A stretch of 64,000 bases of DNA from a virus: positions 62,001-126,000 of IMG/VR virus record IMGVR_UViG_3300045125_000071. One strand, given 5' to 3'. The notes under the pieces are model-generated. The model saw nothing but the letters and a program-made list of their open reading frames with translations, ran no database searches and had not been told where the DNA came from. Positions 54,568 through 63,644 of this stretch are shown in pieces; the stretch's first letter is position 1; the number at the start of each line of letters is the position of its first letter. The translations under genes were made by a program, and so were the position numbers.

Positions 54568-55029
54568 ATGAAAAAAGTAATTCTATTATTATTTTTATTA
54601 ATTTCATATGTACAAGTAAATTCTCAAGATTTTATATCTAAAAATAGATATGCTGGGGATACTCTTTTGATTTTATTCATAATTGGTGGGGAACTAAATA
54701 CAGATACGGGGGTACAACAAAAAAAGGGATAGACTGTAGCGCTTTTACATTGAAATTATTTAATGATGTTTATGACGTTAATTTACCCAGAACCGCACAC
54801 GAACAATACAGAGCAACAAAAGAATCTCAAAAGAAGATTTAAAAAACGGAGATTTGGTTTTTTTAGAACCAGATACAAGTCTGGTTGGCATGTCGGTGTT
54901 TATTTAATCGATGGTTGGTTTGTACATTCAAAATCAAGGGTTGGGGTTGCTATTGACAATTTGAGAAATCCTTCTTATACTAGAATTTACTATGGTGCTG
55001 GTAGACATAATGAAATAAAACAATTTTAA
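54568..55029 (+). CDS. NlpC/P60-type peptidoglycan endopeptidase with signal peptide (frameshifted)
   Basis: Signal MKKVILLLFLLISYVQVNSQ; after breaks near 54660 and 54835: WWGTKYRYGGTTKKGIDCSA (catalytic Cys), ARTAHEQYR-type stretch, KNGDLVFF and SGWHVGVYLIDGWFVHSKSR (catalytic His). Cleaves peptide cross-links of peptidoglycan; probable endolysin or entry enzyme. Shares the lysis neighbourhood with the spanin-like protein. Confidence 0.82.
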
Positions 55030-55087
55030 TTTTCCTTATTTTTTAAAATAAGGTGGTGGAAGCATAACTATAACGGTTTGCCCAATA

Positions 55088-55113
55088 AAGTCAGGTTTTC
55101 CTGACTTTTTTAT
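55088..55113. terminator. Rho-independent terminator identical in stem to the tRNA-array acceptor
   Basis: AAGTCAGG-TTTT-CCTGACTTTTTT. The 7-bp AGTCAGG/CCTGACT is exactly the shared acceptor stem of the array. Another AT-rich hairpin CCTTATTTT-TT-AAAATAAGG lies at 55033-55053. Confidence 0.85.
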
Positions 55114-55118
55114 TTGAT

Positions 55119-55127
55119 ATATTTATT
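55119..55127 (+). promoter_or_regulatory. Late promoter motif ATATTTATT
   Basis: ATATTTATT 16 bases before the ATG at 55143. Confidence 0.45.
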
Positions 55128-55142
55128 TAATAAAGAGTTATA

Positions 55143-56041
55143 ATGGGTAAATTTATATTAACAGAAGAAGATAGGAATAGAATAAAAAAACTACATAATA
55201 TACAAGAACAATCAACAATTTTAGCACAAGTAAAAGGTGACTATACTGCTAGCAATTGTGATGAATTACATGCGTTCCAAGGTACTGGTGGTAAAACAAT
55301 TGGAAATATGAATGGTATCGTTAAAGATAAGATTTTGGAATTAAACAAACAAGGTCATAAAGTAAAAGTCACAAAAGTTAGTGTTGTTGTAAAAGGAATG
55401 AATGTTATTTGGACGGTTGATATAAGTAAAAGTGATGATAATAAAAATTGGGTAGGGTTTACTAGTAGAGGTGCTGGATGTAATAGTGATATTCAAAGAA
55501 GATGGAATAATGATAGTGTCGGCAATGGTGCTGCCTCAATAAAAAATAAAATTGAAAGTTCTGGATATGGTGCTGTTGATGAAATTGAATTAGTAAACAC
55601 ATTTACACATACGAGTGATGAGAATTCTTTCATTCAAGGATTTTATAGGTATTGTTTAATGGAAAATAATCAATCAACAAATATACAACCATCAACCAAT
55701 CAGCAAACAAACCAAGAAGAATATATTGTAGCATCATCAAATGATGCGAACACTTTTTACAAGAAATTAAAAATAAAACAAGAAATCAAAATATTGATAC
55801 AAGCTCAGTAAAAATTTCTTTTGAACCAGCGAGTAATTATTACAAATTAAAAATAAAAAAAGGAAAAACAGCTGTAAAACTTTTAGTATTAACATTAAAT
55901 ACAATTGATGATGATAAAGCTAACGTGTTTCCATCGAAAGATAATATATTAGCAAAAAATCCTGGTTCATATGTTATTAACCAAGAAAGATTTTCAGATA
56001 CCAATGGTATGAGAAGTTGGGCATTAATTGCTATTATCTGA
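55143..56041 (+). CDS. Virion protein with capsid-leader-like N-terminus (frameshifted)
   Basis: MGKFILTEEDRNRIKKLHNI then QEQ is the leader pattern also seen at 14317 and 17056. Body: GDYTASNCDELHAFQGTGGK, NVIWTVDISKSDDNKNWVGF, SDENSFIQGFYRYCLMENNQ; after a break near 55780, SVKISFEPASNYYKLKIKKG and GSYVINQERFSDTNGMRSWA. Likely packaged or head-associated. No enzymatic motif seen. Confidence 0.6.
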
Positions 56042-56042
56042 T

Positions 56043-57515
56043 TTATTTTATCAAATATTTCATTATTCTTTTCATCTCGTTGATTTGATTATCAACTTGT
56101 GTTCTCTTTGCAATTTCAATTGCATCATCATAACTTAAATTAGGATTTTCATAATATGCATCCTCAACCGCAGCCATAGCAGCACCAATAGCTTTACCTT
56201 GTTTAAACCCGATGTTTATCAAATCATTTCCATTAATTGGTAATTTTGGCTTATTCTTATCCAATTGCATATTTAATTTTTCTAATCTATTCTTAACAAT
56301 TTCAATTTGTTCTGGCATGGAAGAATGTTCGCTATGCGCAATATTGTCCGCATGAATTAAATCCAAAATATCCTCAAGATTTTGACCAACTGTAACAACG
56401 AATTTCCTTAATGTCTTATCTGATATATTTGCAGCATCTGGTCCTCCATGTTTTAATCTCATATGGTTTTTTACACCAGCAACGACAGCATCAATCAATT
56501 CATTTGGATATTTTAACCTTATCATAATTTTTTTGACCATATCAGCCCCAACTTCCTCATGTTGATAAAAATGGACCGAACCTTCTGGTGATACAGTCTT
56601 CGTTAGAGTCTTGCCAATATCGTGAAATAACCCCATTAGACGCGTTTTAAGCCTGGGCGGTGTCTTTGATAGAACATCCATGCTGTGCATGAAAACATCG
56701 TCTTTATGGTGCGCATTTTGCCTCATACCAACAGCAGAATCAAACTCCCCTATGATATGTGACAATAGACCCGTAACCTTCATTAATCTGAACGCTTTTC
56801 TTGGGTCAGTAGTCATTAACATCTTATCTATTTCATCTCTAATTCTTTCAGATGAAATTGTTTTAATAAGTTCAGCATTCTTTTTAATATTTTTTATTAC
56901 GCTGGTTTCCATATCGAACCCATATTTGCAAGCAAATCTAATTGCCCTTAACATCCTCAATGGGTCTTCTTTGAATATTAATTCAGCGTCCTGCGTGGTT
57001 CTTATAATACCATTTTTGATGTCATCAATACCTTTACCACTAATATCTAAAATTTCACCTGTTGAAACATTTTTTAATAATGAATTTATAGTTAGGTCTC
57101 GCCTCAAAGCATCGTCCTCAATTTTACCAGCAACAACTTCAGGTTTTCTTGAACCAGGTGTATATTCTTCTTTTCTTGGTGCAACAAATTCTAATTCAAT
57201 TGATGGTAAATCTTGATTGTTATTATTAAGTGACAATTTGGCAGTTCCAAACTTAGGATATATGACAGGATTGCTGTCTTGTTTAAAATTACCCAATTCT
57301 TTACCTAACCATGTTGCGAAATTTATACCAGCATCTAAATTACCGATAACAGTAAAATCTAAATCCTTTGCTGGTTTACCCATTATTTCATCTCTCACAG
57401 CACCACCAGCTAAAAATACTTTATTCTCCCATTCTGTACCTTGAATTTTATTTTTCAAAAATTCTAATACAGTATATTCATCTGTTGATTCTAAAATTAA
57501 TTTTTTATAATACAT
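56043..57515 (-). CDS. cca: CCA-adding enzyme (tRNA nucleotidyltransferase) with HD domain
   Basis: 490 intact residues. NTase head: VFLAGGAVRDEIMGKPAKDL then DFTVIGN (G-G-A-V-R-D, D-x-D), RDLTINSLLKNVSTGEILD, ELIFKEDPLRMLRAIRFACK (neck), and an HD domain LMGLFHDIGKTLTKTVSPEG. Adds CCA to tRNA 3' ends. No tRNA in this window encodes CCA, and all end in a discriminator base, so the enzyme fits the array and tmRNA. Preceded by ATATTTATT (57521-57529 minus). Confidence 0.93.
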   Translation of the reverse strand: MYYKKLILESTDEYTVLEFLKNKIQGTEWENKVFLAGGAVRDEIMGKPAKDLDFTVIGNLDAGINFATWLGKELGNFKQDSNPVIYPKFGTAKLSLNNNNQDLPSIELEFVAPRKEEYTPGSRKPEVVAGKIEDDALRRDLTINSLLKNVSTGEILDISGKGIDDIKNGIIRTTQDAELIFKEDPLRMLRAIRFACKYGFDMETSVIKNIKKNAELIKTISSERIRDEIDKMLMTTDPRKAFRLMKVTGLLSHIIGEFDSAVGMRQNAHHKDDVFMHSMDVLSKTPPRLKTRLMGLFHDIGKTLTKTVSPEGSVHFYQHEEVGADMVKKIMIRLKYPNELIDAVVAGVKNHMRLKHGGPDAANISDKTLRKFVVTVGQNLEDILDLIHADNIAHSEHSSMPEQIEIVKNRLEKLNMQLDKNKPKLPINGNDLINIGFKQGKAIGAAMAAVEDAYYENPNLSYDDAIEIAKRTQVDNQINEMKRIMKYLIK

Positions 57516-57564
57516 ATTTTAATAAATATTTGGTTTTTTATGTTCAATTTGTTATATTTTAAAT

Positions 57565-58321
57565 ATGAGACTCGTCTGCATATCGGATACCCATACAAAA
57601 CATAGGGAAGTTTTCAATGATTTAAAAAATATATTAATCCGAATGACTTCAATGTTTTGATTCATGCTGGTGATATTTCTTTTAGGGGTACTGAAAATGA
57701 AGTTACAAGATTTATATATGACTTGATGAATATTGATTTTTTGATTATAAAATATTCATTTCAGGTAATCATGACTGGTGTTTCCAAAAGATAAATGAAC
57801 CACATCATAAAGGTGATTATGATTGGTTTAAACATTTGATATTTGAGGAGAACTTAGCACAATCTAATGTAATTTATCTTGAAGATAAACAATTAATAAT
57901 TAAATCACCAGAGTTATCTAGACCCATAAAATTTTATGGTACACCATGGCAACCTGAATTCCATAATTGGGCTTTCAATTTACCCAGAAATGGTGAGGAA
58001 TTAGAATCTAAATGGAGCAATATTCCTGAAGATACTGATGTCTTAATTACACATACACCACCATATGGAATTGGTGATTATACATTAAGTAATCATCGCG
58101 CTGGATGTGAATTATTAATGTTTCGTTTGGAGCAAATAAATCCATTAGTCCATATATACGGACATATCCATGAAGGATATGGTGTCCAAATCAAAAATAA
58201 AACGATATTTGTAAATGCGTCAACTTGTGATAGAATGTACAACCCAACAAATGCACCGCAAATAATAGATATTAATGAAATATATGGTGAAGTTATTGCA
58301 TCACATTTTTATGCAGAATAA
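57565..58321 (+). CDS. Metallophosphoesterase (frameshifted)
   Basis: MRLVCISDTHTKHREVFNDL (D-x-H), VLIHAGDISFRGTENE (GD), GNHDW after a break near 57765, LITHTPPYGIGDYTLS (H) and IYGHIHEGYGVQIK (GHxH). All metal-ligand motifs are present. Likely a phosphodiesterase; substrate unknown. Confidence 0.85.
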
Positions 58322-58338
58322 CATTTACAATATCCTAA

Positions 58339-58347
58339 ATATTTATT
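58339..58347 (+). promoter_or_regulatory. Late promoter motif ATATTTATT
   Basis: ATATTTATT 20 bases before the ATG at 58367. Confidence 0.4.
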
Positions 58348-58366
58348 AATTATATACAAAAACAAT

Positions 58367-58552
58367 ATGGTAAAGAAATTTTTAGATTTTTTGAAATTGT
58401 CTTTTGCAAAAACACCAATTACTAAAAATGTAGTTGATGTCGAATTGAAAAATTCCGTATCTTTGTCATCTGAACCAGCAACAGATGTTGTTGAAAAAAA
58501 GAAAAGAGGTAGGAAGAAAAAGAAGAGTCTGCACAATAATATATGGGGGTGA
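58367..58552 (+). CDS. Small basic protein overlapping the tmRNA start
   Basis: 61 residues: MVKKFLDFLKLSFAKTPITK then SVSLSSEPATDVVEKKKRGR and a Lys-rich end like an AT-hook. Its last codons overlap the first bases of tmRNA. TATCTTTG (58458-58465) inside it may be the tmRNA promoter. Function unknown. Confidence 0.5.
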   Translation: MVKKFLDFLKLSFAKTPITKNVVDVELKNSVSLSSEPATDVVEKKKRGRKKKKSLHNNIWG

Positions 58553-58941
58553 CAGGTTTTGACAGGTAGTTGAATGGCAAACAGGCATGTCGGAGCAGAT
58601 TTAACTCCGTATAATCTGAATCAAAAAACAAAAGGCGAAGTTTATCGCAACATGGAAATTGCAGGTCTTCTTGCAACTTCTAAAGTGGCTGCCTAATTAG
58701 CACCTACTTAACGGGTCGATGGACACATAACCTTGGAACAGAAGTCCCTACGGTGTGGTTTCTACCAAAAAAGGAATAAAGGTCTCGTTAGGGGTACTAC
58801 CGATTAAAGTGAACCCCCACAGTTGTAGGTGATGATGGAAAAATAAGAACCTTCTATTTGTTGGTTATGAACTAATCAAATAAGCATGTAGGCTGTTTGT
58901 TAATCATTACTCTGGACTTGGCTTCAATGCCAACACCTCCA
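58545..58941 (+). ncRNA. ssrA: tmRNA (ssrA), about 397 nt
   Basis: Acceptor GGGGGTG (58545-58551) with CACCTCC (58934-58940), discriminator A; 5' conserved GGGGGTGACAGGTTTTGACA, 3' T arm TTGGC-TTCAAT-GCCAA. Tag frame GGC at 58634 encodes GEVYRNMEIAGLLATSKVAA then TAA (58694). Tag ends VAA, a degradation-type end, but is longer than most. Rescues stalled ribosomes. CCA not encoded. Confidence 0.9.
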
Positions 58942-58945
58942 CTCA

Positions 58946-58975
58946 AAGGAGTCACAACTGTGACTCCTTTTTTTT
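58946..58975 (+). terminator. tmRNA terminator
   Basis: AAGGAGTCACA-AC-TGTGACTCCTTTTTTT, strong stem and T run. Confidence 0.9.
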
Positions 58976-59019
58976 GTTTATCAATAAGGTATATAACGAA
59001 CAAAGAGACCTTTAGGGCC

Positions 59020-59058
59020 TCTTTGCCGAGATTGAATACCTCCTTTTCGTTTAAAATT
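59020..59058 (+). repeat. Second copy of paired motif TCTTTGCCG .. TTTTCGTTTAAAATT
   Basis: TCTTTGCCG (59020-59028) and TTTTCGTTTAAAATT (59044-59058), also at 34638-34646 and 34654-34669. Preceded by hairpin AAAGAG..CTCTTT. Between the tmRNA and the convergent virion genes. Confidence 0.45.
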
Positions 59059-59112
59059 TATCATCTAACGGTGACCAAACCAATTAGAGTCTATAATAAA
59101 TATCATGAATTT

Positions 59113-60051
59113 TTATAAACTTTGGGCTAAATTTTTTAAAAATTGTAAACCAAAAAATTTTCCAAAACCACCTGTTTTAGTGGGCGCATTTTCGGACCTA
59201 GAACCTATCATAGAAAGTTCATCTTCTGTTGTAACATTACCAACTAAATTTGAAAATGCTGGATTTCTAGCTAATTCATCTCTAAAATCAGCATCATTTT
59301 CAAATCTTTCTTCAAATGTTGTTATGCTCGGTATACCAAACGTATCTAATAAATTATTTGCCATTATAAATTTTCGAATATATGCCTTTCTATCTCTTGA
59401 ACCTTTGTATACAATGTTCCACCAATAAGATAACCAATTAGATGGTACTTTACCATTTTTTTCTAAATATTTTGCAAGTCTATCACCTCTAAAATATTTT
59501 TTTACACCCATAGCAACTGGTCCAGTACCAGTAACGGTTTTTAAAAGTGAACCAGTATTTGTTTCTAACTCTTTACCTATTGATTTACCAATATTAATTG
59601 GTTTTTTAAATATTCTTTCTAATACACTAGCATGTTGCTTAATAGATTCTCTCATACCTTCAGCCGCCTTTACACCAATGCCTGGAACCTTTTCTACCTG
59701 ATTGATTGTTTTACCAATTAAAGGGCTATCAATGTGGTTAGCTAACCTCATATACATTTTTTTCGCTTCAGGATTTTTTCTAAATATCTTATTAAATCAT
59801 CAGTACTCCTAAGAGCCAAACTAGTTGCTTTTCTACCTTTTTAAAAGATATATAAATGGTTTTGCTATTATATCACCAACAGTTGGGATTAATGCAATTA
59901 ACATAAGACCCGCATAAAGATATTTTCCTTGTAACAAATATCTGATAATAAGAATTATATCGGCTATTTCACCTATAACTGGTACAAAACCGACAACCAT
60001 TAAGGCATTCTCTATAAAATCTTCATTTATTAATATCTTTTCGTTTTTCAT
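59113..60051 (-). CDS. Virion protein with N-terminal hydrophobic hairpin (frameshifted)
   Basis: MKNEKILINEDFIENALMVV then GFVPVIGEIADIILIIRYLL and AGLMLIALIPTVGDIIAKPF, a double hydrophobic segment like the pre-toxin or membrane-insertion segments of secreted polymorphic toxins and phage ejection proteins. After a break near 59835, GRKATSLALRSTDDLIRYLE and a long helical part. Possible DNA-ejection or internal protein. Overlaps the next gene's end. Confidence 0.55.
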
Positions 60052-60758
60052 TCATGAATAATTTTACATAATTGATTTGCTATTGCTTCTGATGTTGGTG
60101 TCTTTCTTATAACATCACCAACAATATTGCCTAATCCTATTTCTGGAATATCTGACCAATTGTATTCATCATAACTTAACATAGGTGTATATTTTTTACC
60201 TTCTTTTTTTGCAAGTTTAGCTTTTTCTAACTCAATCTCATCTTCCATTTTTGTTTTCTTAAACCTCAACTTCTTATTCATTATATCTCTAATTATTACT
60301 TCTAAAATTGCATCTAATATATTCGGTAAATGTTTATTACAATATTCTCTGTTTTTGAATGGTATAAGTAAATCTTTATATGATAAATCCGCAAGTGCTA
60401 TTCCTAATTTTGTTGAAACTGATGGGCTGAAACCTATATATTCTAAAATGAATTTGATAGCAAATTCTTTTGCCATTGAATACATAGAGTCTTTAAACGC
60501 CTGACCATAATCAAATTTTGTGTTTGTTAAATCTTGTATGGAATTGCTTGCTTTATCAATATAATCAGTTATTTCATTAATATCATATCCCTCATTGATT
60601 AAATTAACAGCAACTATTGCATGTTTTTTAATCAATTCGTTATATGTGTTAGTTTCATTAATAGCAAAAGATTCCTCTAAAATCTCATTTCTTTTTTGAA
60701 TAAGATTTTTTGATACAATGTTTTTAACACTTAGATTTATTTGATTATTATTTCGCAT
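60048..60758 (-). CDS. Hypothetical virion protein
   Basis: 236 residues: MRNNNQINLSVKNIVSKNLI, QKRNEILEESFAINETNTYN, a hydrophobic-helical middle (MAKEFAIKFILEYIGFSPSV), and SDIPEIGLGNIVGDVIRKTP. Leader ends ILEES/INET, compatible with prohead-protease sites. No family recognised. Confidence 0.55.
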   Translation of the reverse strand: MRNNNQINLSVKNIVSKNLIQKRNEILEESFAINETNTYNELIKKHAIVAVNLINEGYDINEITDYIDKASNSIQDLTNTKFDYGQAFKDSMYSMAKEFAIKFILEYIGFSPSVSTKLGIALADLSYKDLLIPFKNREYCNKHLPNILDAILEVIIRDIMNKKLRFKKTKMEDEIELEKAKLAKKEGKKYTPMLSYDEYNWSDIPEIGLGNIVGDVIRKTPTSEAIANQLCKIIHE

Positions 60759-60769
60759 TTGGTTATAAC

Positions 60770-61573
60770 TTATTTTAACGAATCTGGTGTTTTTATTGGT
60801 TCTGGATTAAACTTACGATACCCTTGAGTTTGATAGTCTTTTTAAATTTATCCATAACCGCACGTTTTATATTTTCCGATGCTTCAGGTTCAGTTGTTTG
60901 TTTACCAGGACAATTTGCCATTATAGTATCATACATATCTTTTGTAATTACTTCTTGACCAGTTGTTGTTCCAAATAATTTTCTTCTTGTTTTTGGTCCA
61001 AAATATCCCCAAGCTGGTTCGATACCCTTACATATTTGAATATCTTTAATCATATCATTTTTACAACCATATGGTATATTATCTTTAATATCTGGACAAT
61101 CGCGGTATCTTGGTTCAGTACTTTTACGTTTTTTCAGAATCATCGTCAGTTTTGACTGGTTCTTCACCAAATTTAAAATTAATTTTACTTAAATCATCAT
61201 CTGTTGTTTCTCCGCCACTAACAACTTCACCACTTTCACCAGATTCTATTTTATCAATTAAATCTAATAATTGTTTTTTGATTCTGGAACCTTGTGCGGT
61301 TGTCATATATGATGATTTCACATCACTTCTTAACTTTGTTTTTGGCAAGACCAGCATCATAATATGCGTCTAAAAATTTTTGTCCTTTATTTGCGTTACT
61401 ATATCGCAAGAGTGTATTATATGCGTTTATCAAATTATTAGTAAATACTGGAGTATCTAACCAATCTATCATTTTTTCAACATCAGCATCCATAGATTCG
61501 TCAGATAATTCTGGATTAGTGGTTGCTTCGTTAATGAGATTTAAAAATATGTTTTGTAATTTATTTTTTCCAT
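60770..61573 (-). CDS. Virion protein with peptidoglycan-binding-like segment (frameshifted)
   Basis: MEKINKLQNIFLNLINEATT at 61573 (broken in an A run), a helical middle, break near 61350 into TKLRSDVKSSYMTTAQGSRI, and the C-terminal RYRDCPDIKDNIPYGCKNDM then ICKGIEPAWGYFGPKTRRKL, which follows the PG_binding_1 pattern. It ends KFNPEPIKTPDSLK. May contact the cell wall during entry. Confidence 0.55.
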
Positions 61574-61594
61574 TTTAAAATGTTTTATTTACAA

Positions 61595-62422
61595 TTATAA
61601 CTTGTTGATTCCCCAGTTTTTTGCGTTTATTACGTTTCCGTTTAGATAAAATTTAAGTCCATCTGGATATGTTGGTGTTTTAATAAATGCATATCCTTCA
61701 TCAAATAATTGAGCTTTATTTGCATCAATTAATTCAGCTACACAAGGTGGAAACCCTTCTGATTTTTTTGGTGCAGGTCCTTTATTTGGGTCGTCACTTC
61801 TATTCCACACAAGAAACGCTGGAATACCAATAACGGCTAATGCAGTAGCTGCTGTTTTATATGGATTTTTCTTAATGAAGTCTTTCCAATTACCAATAGA
61901 AAATTTACCACCGCCTCCAGGACCAGGACCAGGTGTTGGTCCACTACCTCCTGGTCCTGGTGTTGGTCCACTACCTCCAGATGCGGCACCTTGCGCTGCT
62001 TTTGTTTCAGCTGCAACAGCAAATTGTCTACTTTTAGCTTTGTTTTTTTCTATTATTTTTATTATATCATCACCATTCAATACTGTTTTAGAATCCATTA
62101 TTTCCTTAACAGCTAGCATTTTTGACGCTTCTTTTGTTTTTGGACCAACAGAAATACCTTTACCTAAAAATCCTGCTCTAATATCTGCATTAATAGCTGA
62201 TTTTAATTCTTTTTCTAACAAAGAGAACTCTTTACCTAATGCTGCATTTATAGCTTTTTCAGTTGTTATGAATTCTCTCGCTAACAATGAAATTTTAGCA
62301 TCTCTACTTAATGTTTTTAATTCTCTAGCAACTTTACTAATATCAACCTCACTCACCTCAAATTTTGATTCATTGATAAAATCACTAATTGTTTTTTTTG
62401 GAATGGTTATATCTTTTTTCAT
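61595..62422 (-). CDS. Virion protein with Gly/Pro-rich linker and hydrophobic segment
   Basis: 275 intact residues: MKKDITIPKKTISDFINESK, coiled-helical first half, a GPTPGPGGSGPTPGPGPGGG linker, then KTAATALAVIGIPAFLVWNR (possible membrane or signal-anchor segment) and a C-terminal globular part with a lone PPCVAEL. Internal or tail-tip protein is a guess. Confidence 0.55.
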   Translation of the reverse strand: MKKDITIPKKTISDFINESKFEVSEVDISKVARELKTLSRDAKISLLAREFITTEKAINAALGKEFSLLEKELKSAINADIRAGFLGKGISVGPKTKEASKMLAVKEIMDSKTVLNGDDIIKIIEKNKAKSRQFAVAAETKAAQGAASGGSGPTPGPGGSGPTPGPGPGGGGKFSIGNWKDFIKKNPYKTAATALAVIGIPAFLVWNRSDDPNKGPAPKKSEGFPPCVAELIDANKAQLFDEGYAFIKTPTYPDGLKFYLNGNVINAKNWGINKL

Positions 62423-62442
62423 ATTAAATTTTTTATTTTTTT

Positions 62443-62847
62443 TTAATCAAATGGGTCTTTACCACCATAATATTGGCGTATATTACTTAAAGTTTCTAAA
62501 TTTTTTCGTTGTGTTTTATTTAATCCTGTTTTGTATGTTGCATATGTATCCACACCTTTTTCAAAACCATACAAAACACCACTAGTTGATGCACCAGCTT
62601 TTAAAGCTGCTGGTGATTTCTTGCCTAATAATGATTCCAAAGATGATACAAACCTTTTCATTATTGATGAAAACCAGTCTAATGCTTGTGAAATAAAGCT
62701 GGCACCTTTAGGAAAAGTTTTTGCCATTGCTGATTTTGCCTGAGTTAAAAATTTAGGAACTTTACTTGCACCAGAAATCATAGATTTTATTAAACTAGCT
62801 AATTTAGGATTTTTACTTACTGCTACCTGTGCTTGTACTGGACTCAT
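62443..62847 (-). CDS. Hypothetical virion protein (helical)
   Basis: 134 residues: MSPVQAQVAVSKNPKLASLI, KSMISGASKVPKFLTQAKSA, basic and helical, ending ETLSNIRQYYGGKDPFD. Its ATG overlaps the previous stop by three bases; a homopolymer of seven A could instead make the two genes one. Confidence 0.5.
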   Translation of the reverse strand: MSPVQAQVAVSKNPKLASLIKSMISGASKVPKFLTQAKSAMAKTFPKGASFISQALDWFSSIMKRFVSSLESLLGKKSPAALKAGASTSGVLYGFEKGVDTYATYKTGLNKTQRKNLETLSNIRQYYGGKDPFD

Positions 62848-63292
62848 TTTTTTAGCGGTAATAAAGACGCTCTAGCGTTTTTTGCTAATACGCCAGTTGT
62901 GACTAAACCTAAAATATCAGTACCTAAATCAAAAAAATGCCCTAGCATAGAATCATTTTTTCATTTTCTGGCCAATCATTAGAAGTAATCTGATATATAT
63001 CTAATGCGGTTATTATTGCCCATGGTATCCAATGAAATGCTAAACCAACACCCGTGGCAATTAAAATTGCGTCAGCAATCATAACAACTGTGCTATACAT
63101 AGCTTCTTTTAATTTTCTGAAAACCCAACGTACACCCTTTGCTAAGGAAACTAAAATTTCTTTCCACTCACCTTTTGAGATTACAACACCAAATTCTTTT
63201 AATCCTTCCCAACCTTCTATAAACGCATCTTTTACACCCTTCCCAGCATCAGCTAATTTTTCACCAAACCACGTATCTTGAAAAAATTCCAT
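62844..63292 (-). CDS. Virion protein with hydrophobic helices (frameshifted)
   Basis: MEFFQDTWFGEKLADAGKGV, KDAFIEGWEGLKEFGVVISK, then STVVMIADAILIATGVGLAF and HWIPWAIITALDIYQITSND; break near 62950 into HFFDLGTDILGLVTTGVLAK. Two or three hydrophobic segments. Possibly part of a membrane-penetrating ejection complex with its neighbours. Confidence 0.5.
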
Positions 63293-63614
63293 TCTAATAA
63301 TATATTTCTTAGACCATGTAAATTTTGCTTTTCTTCAAATATTGGTAATTTTAAAATATTTTCTTTAATATTTTGATATTCTTTATTATTTTCTAACGAT
63401 ATGTTATTAAATATTGTTTTGAAGATATCAATTGAATCCCATAAGTTACCCAAACTACGTTGTTCTTTTATATCAAATACATCATCTTGTAGAATGAAAT
63501 ATCTACCATCAACGGTTGTACATAATTCAAAAATGTAATTTCTTTTGTTTTTTAAATTATACAATCCCTTAATTCTATTTTTTCGGATTCGTTTAAGTTA
63601 AACGGTGTATACAT
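63253..63614 (-). CDS. Hypothetical protein (frameshifted)
   Basis: MYTPFNLNESEKIELRDCI, break near 63560 into NLKNKRNYIFELCTTVDGRY, FILQDDVFDIKEQRSLGNLW and NIKENILKLPIFEEKQNLHG. Its end runs into the start of the next gene, which could be continuous with it. No family recognised. Confidence 0.45.
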
Positions 63615-63644
63615 TTTTCTAGTTTACAATATATAAATATACAA

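Noticed and set aside
56680-57216. Plus-strand ORF opposite the CCA enzyme
   Set aside because: Antisense shadow of a highly conserved gene.
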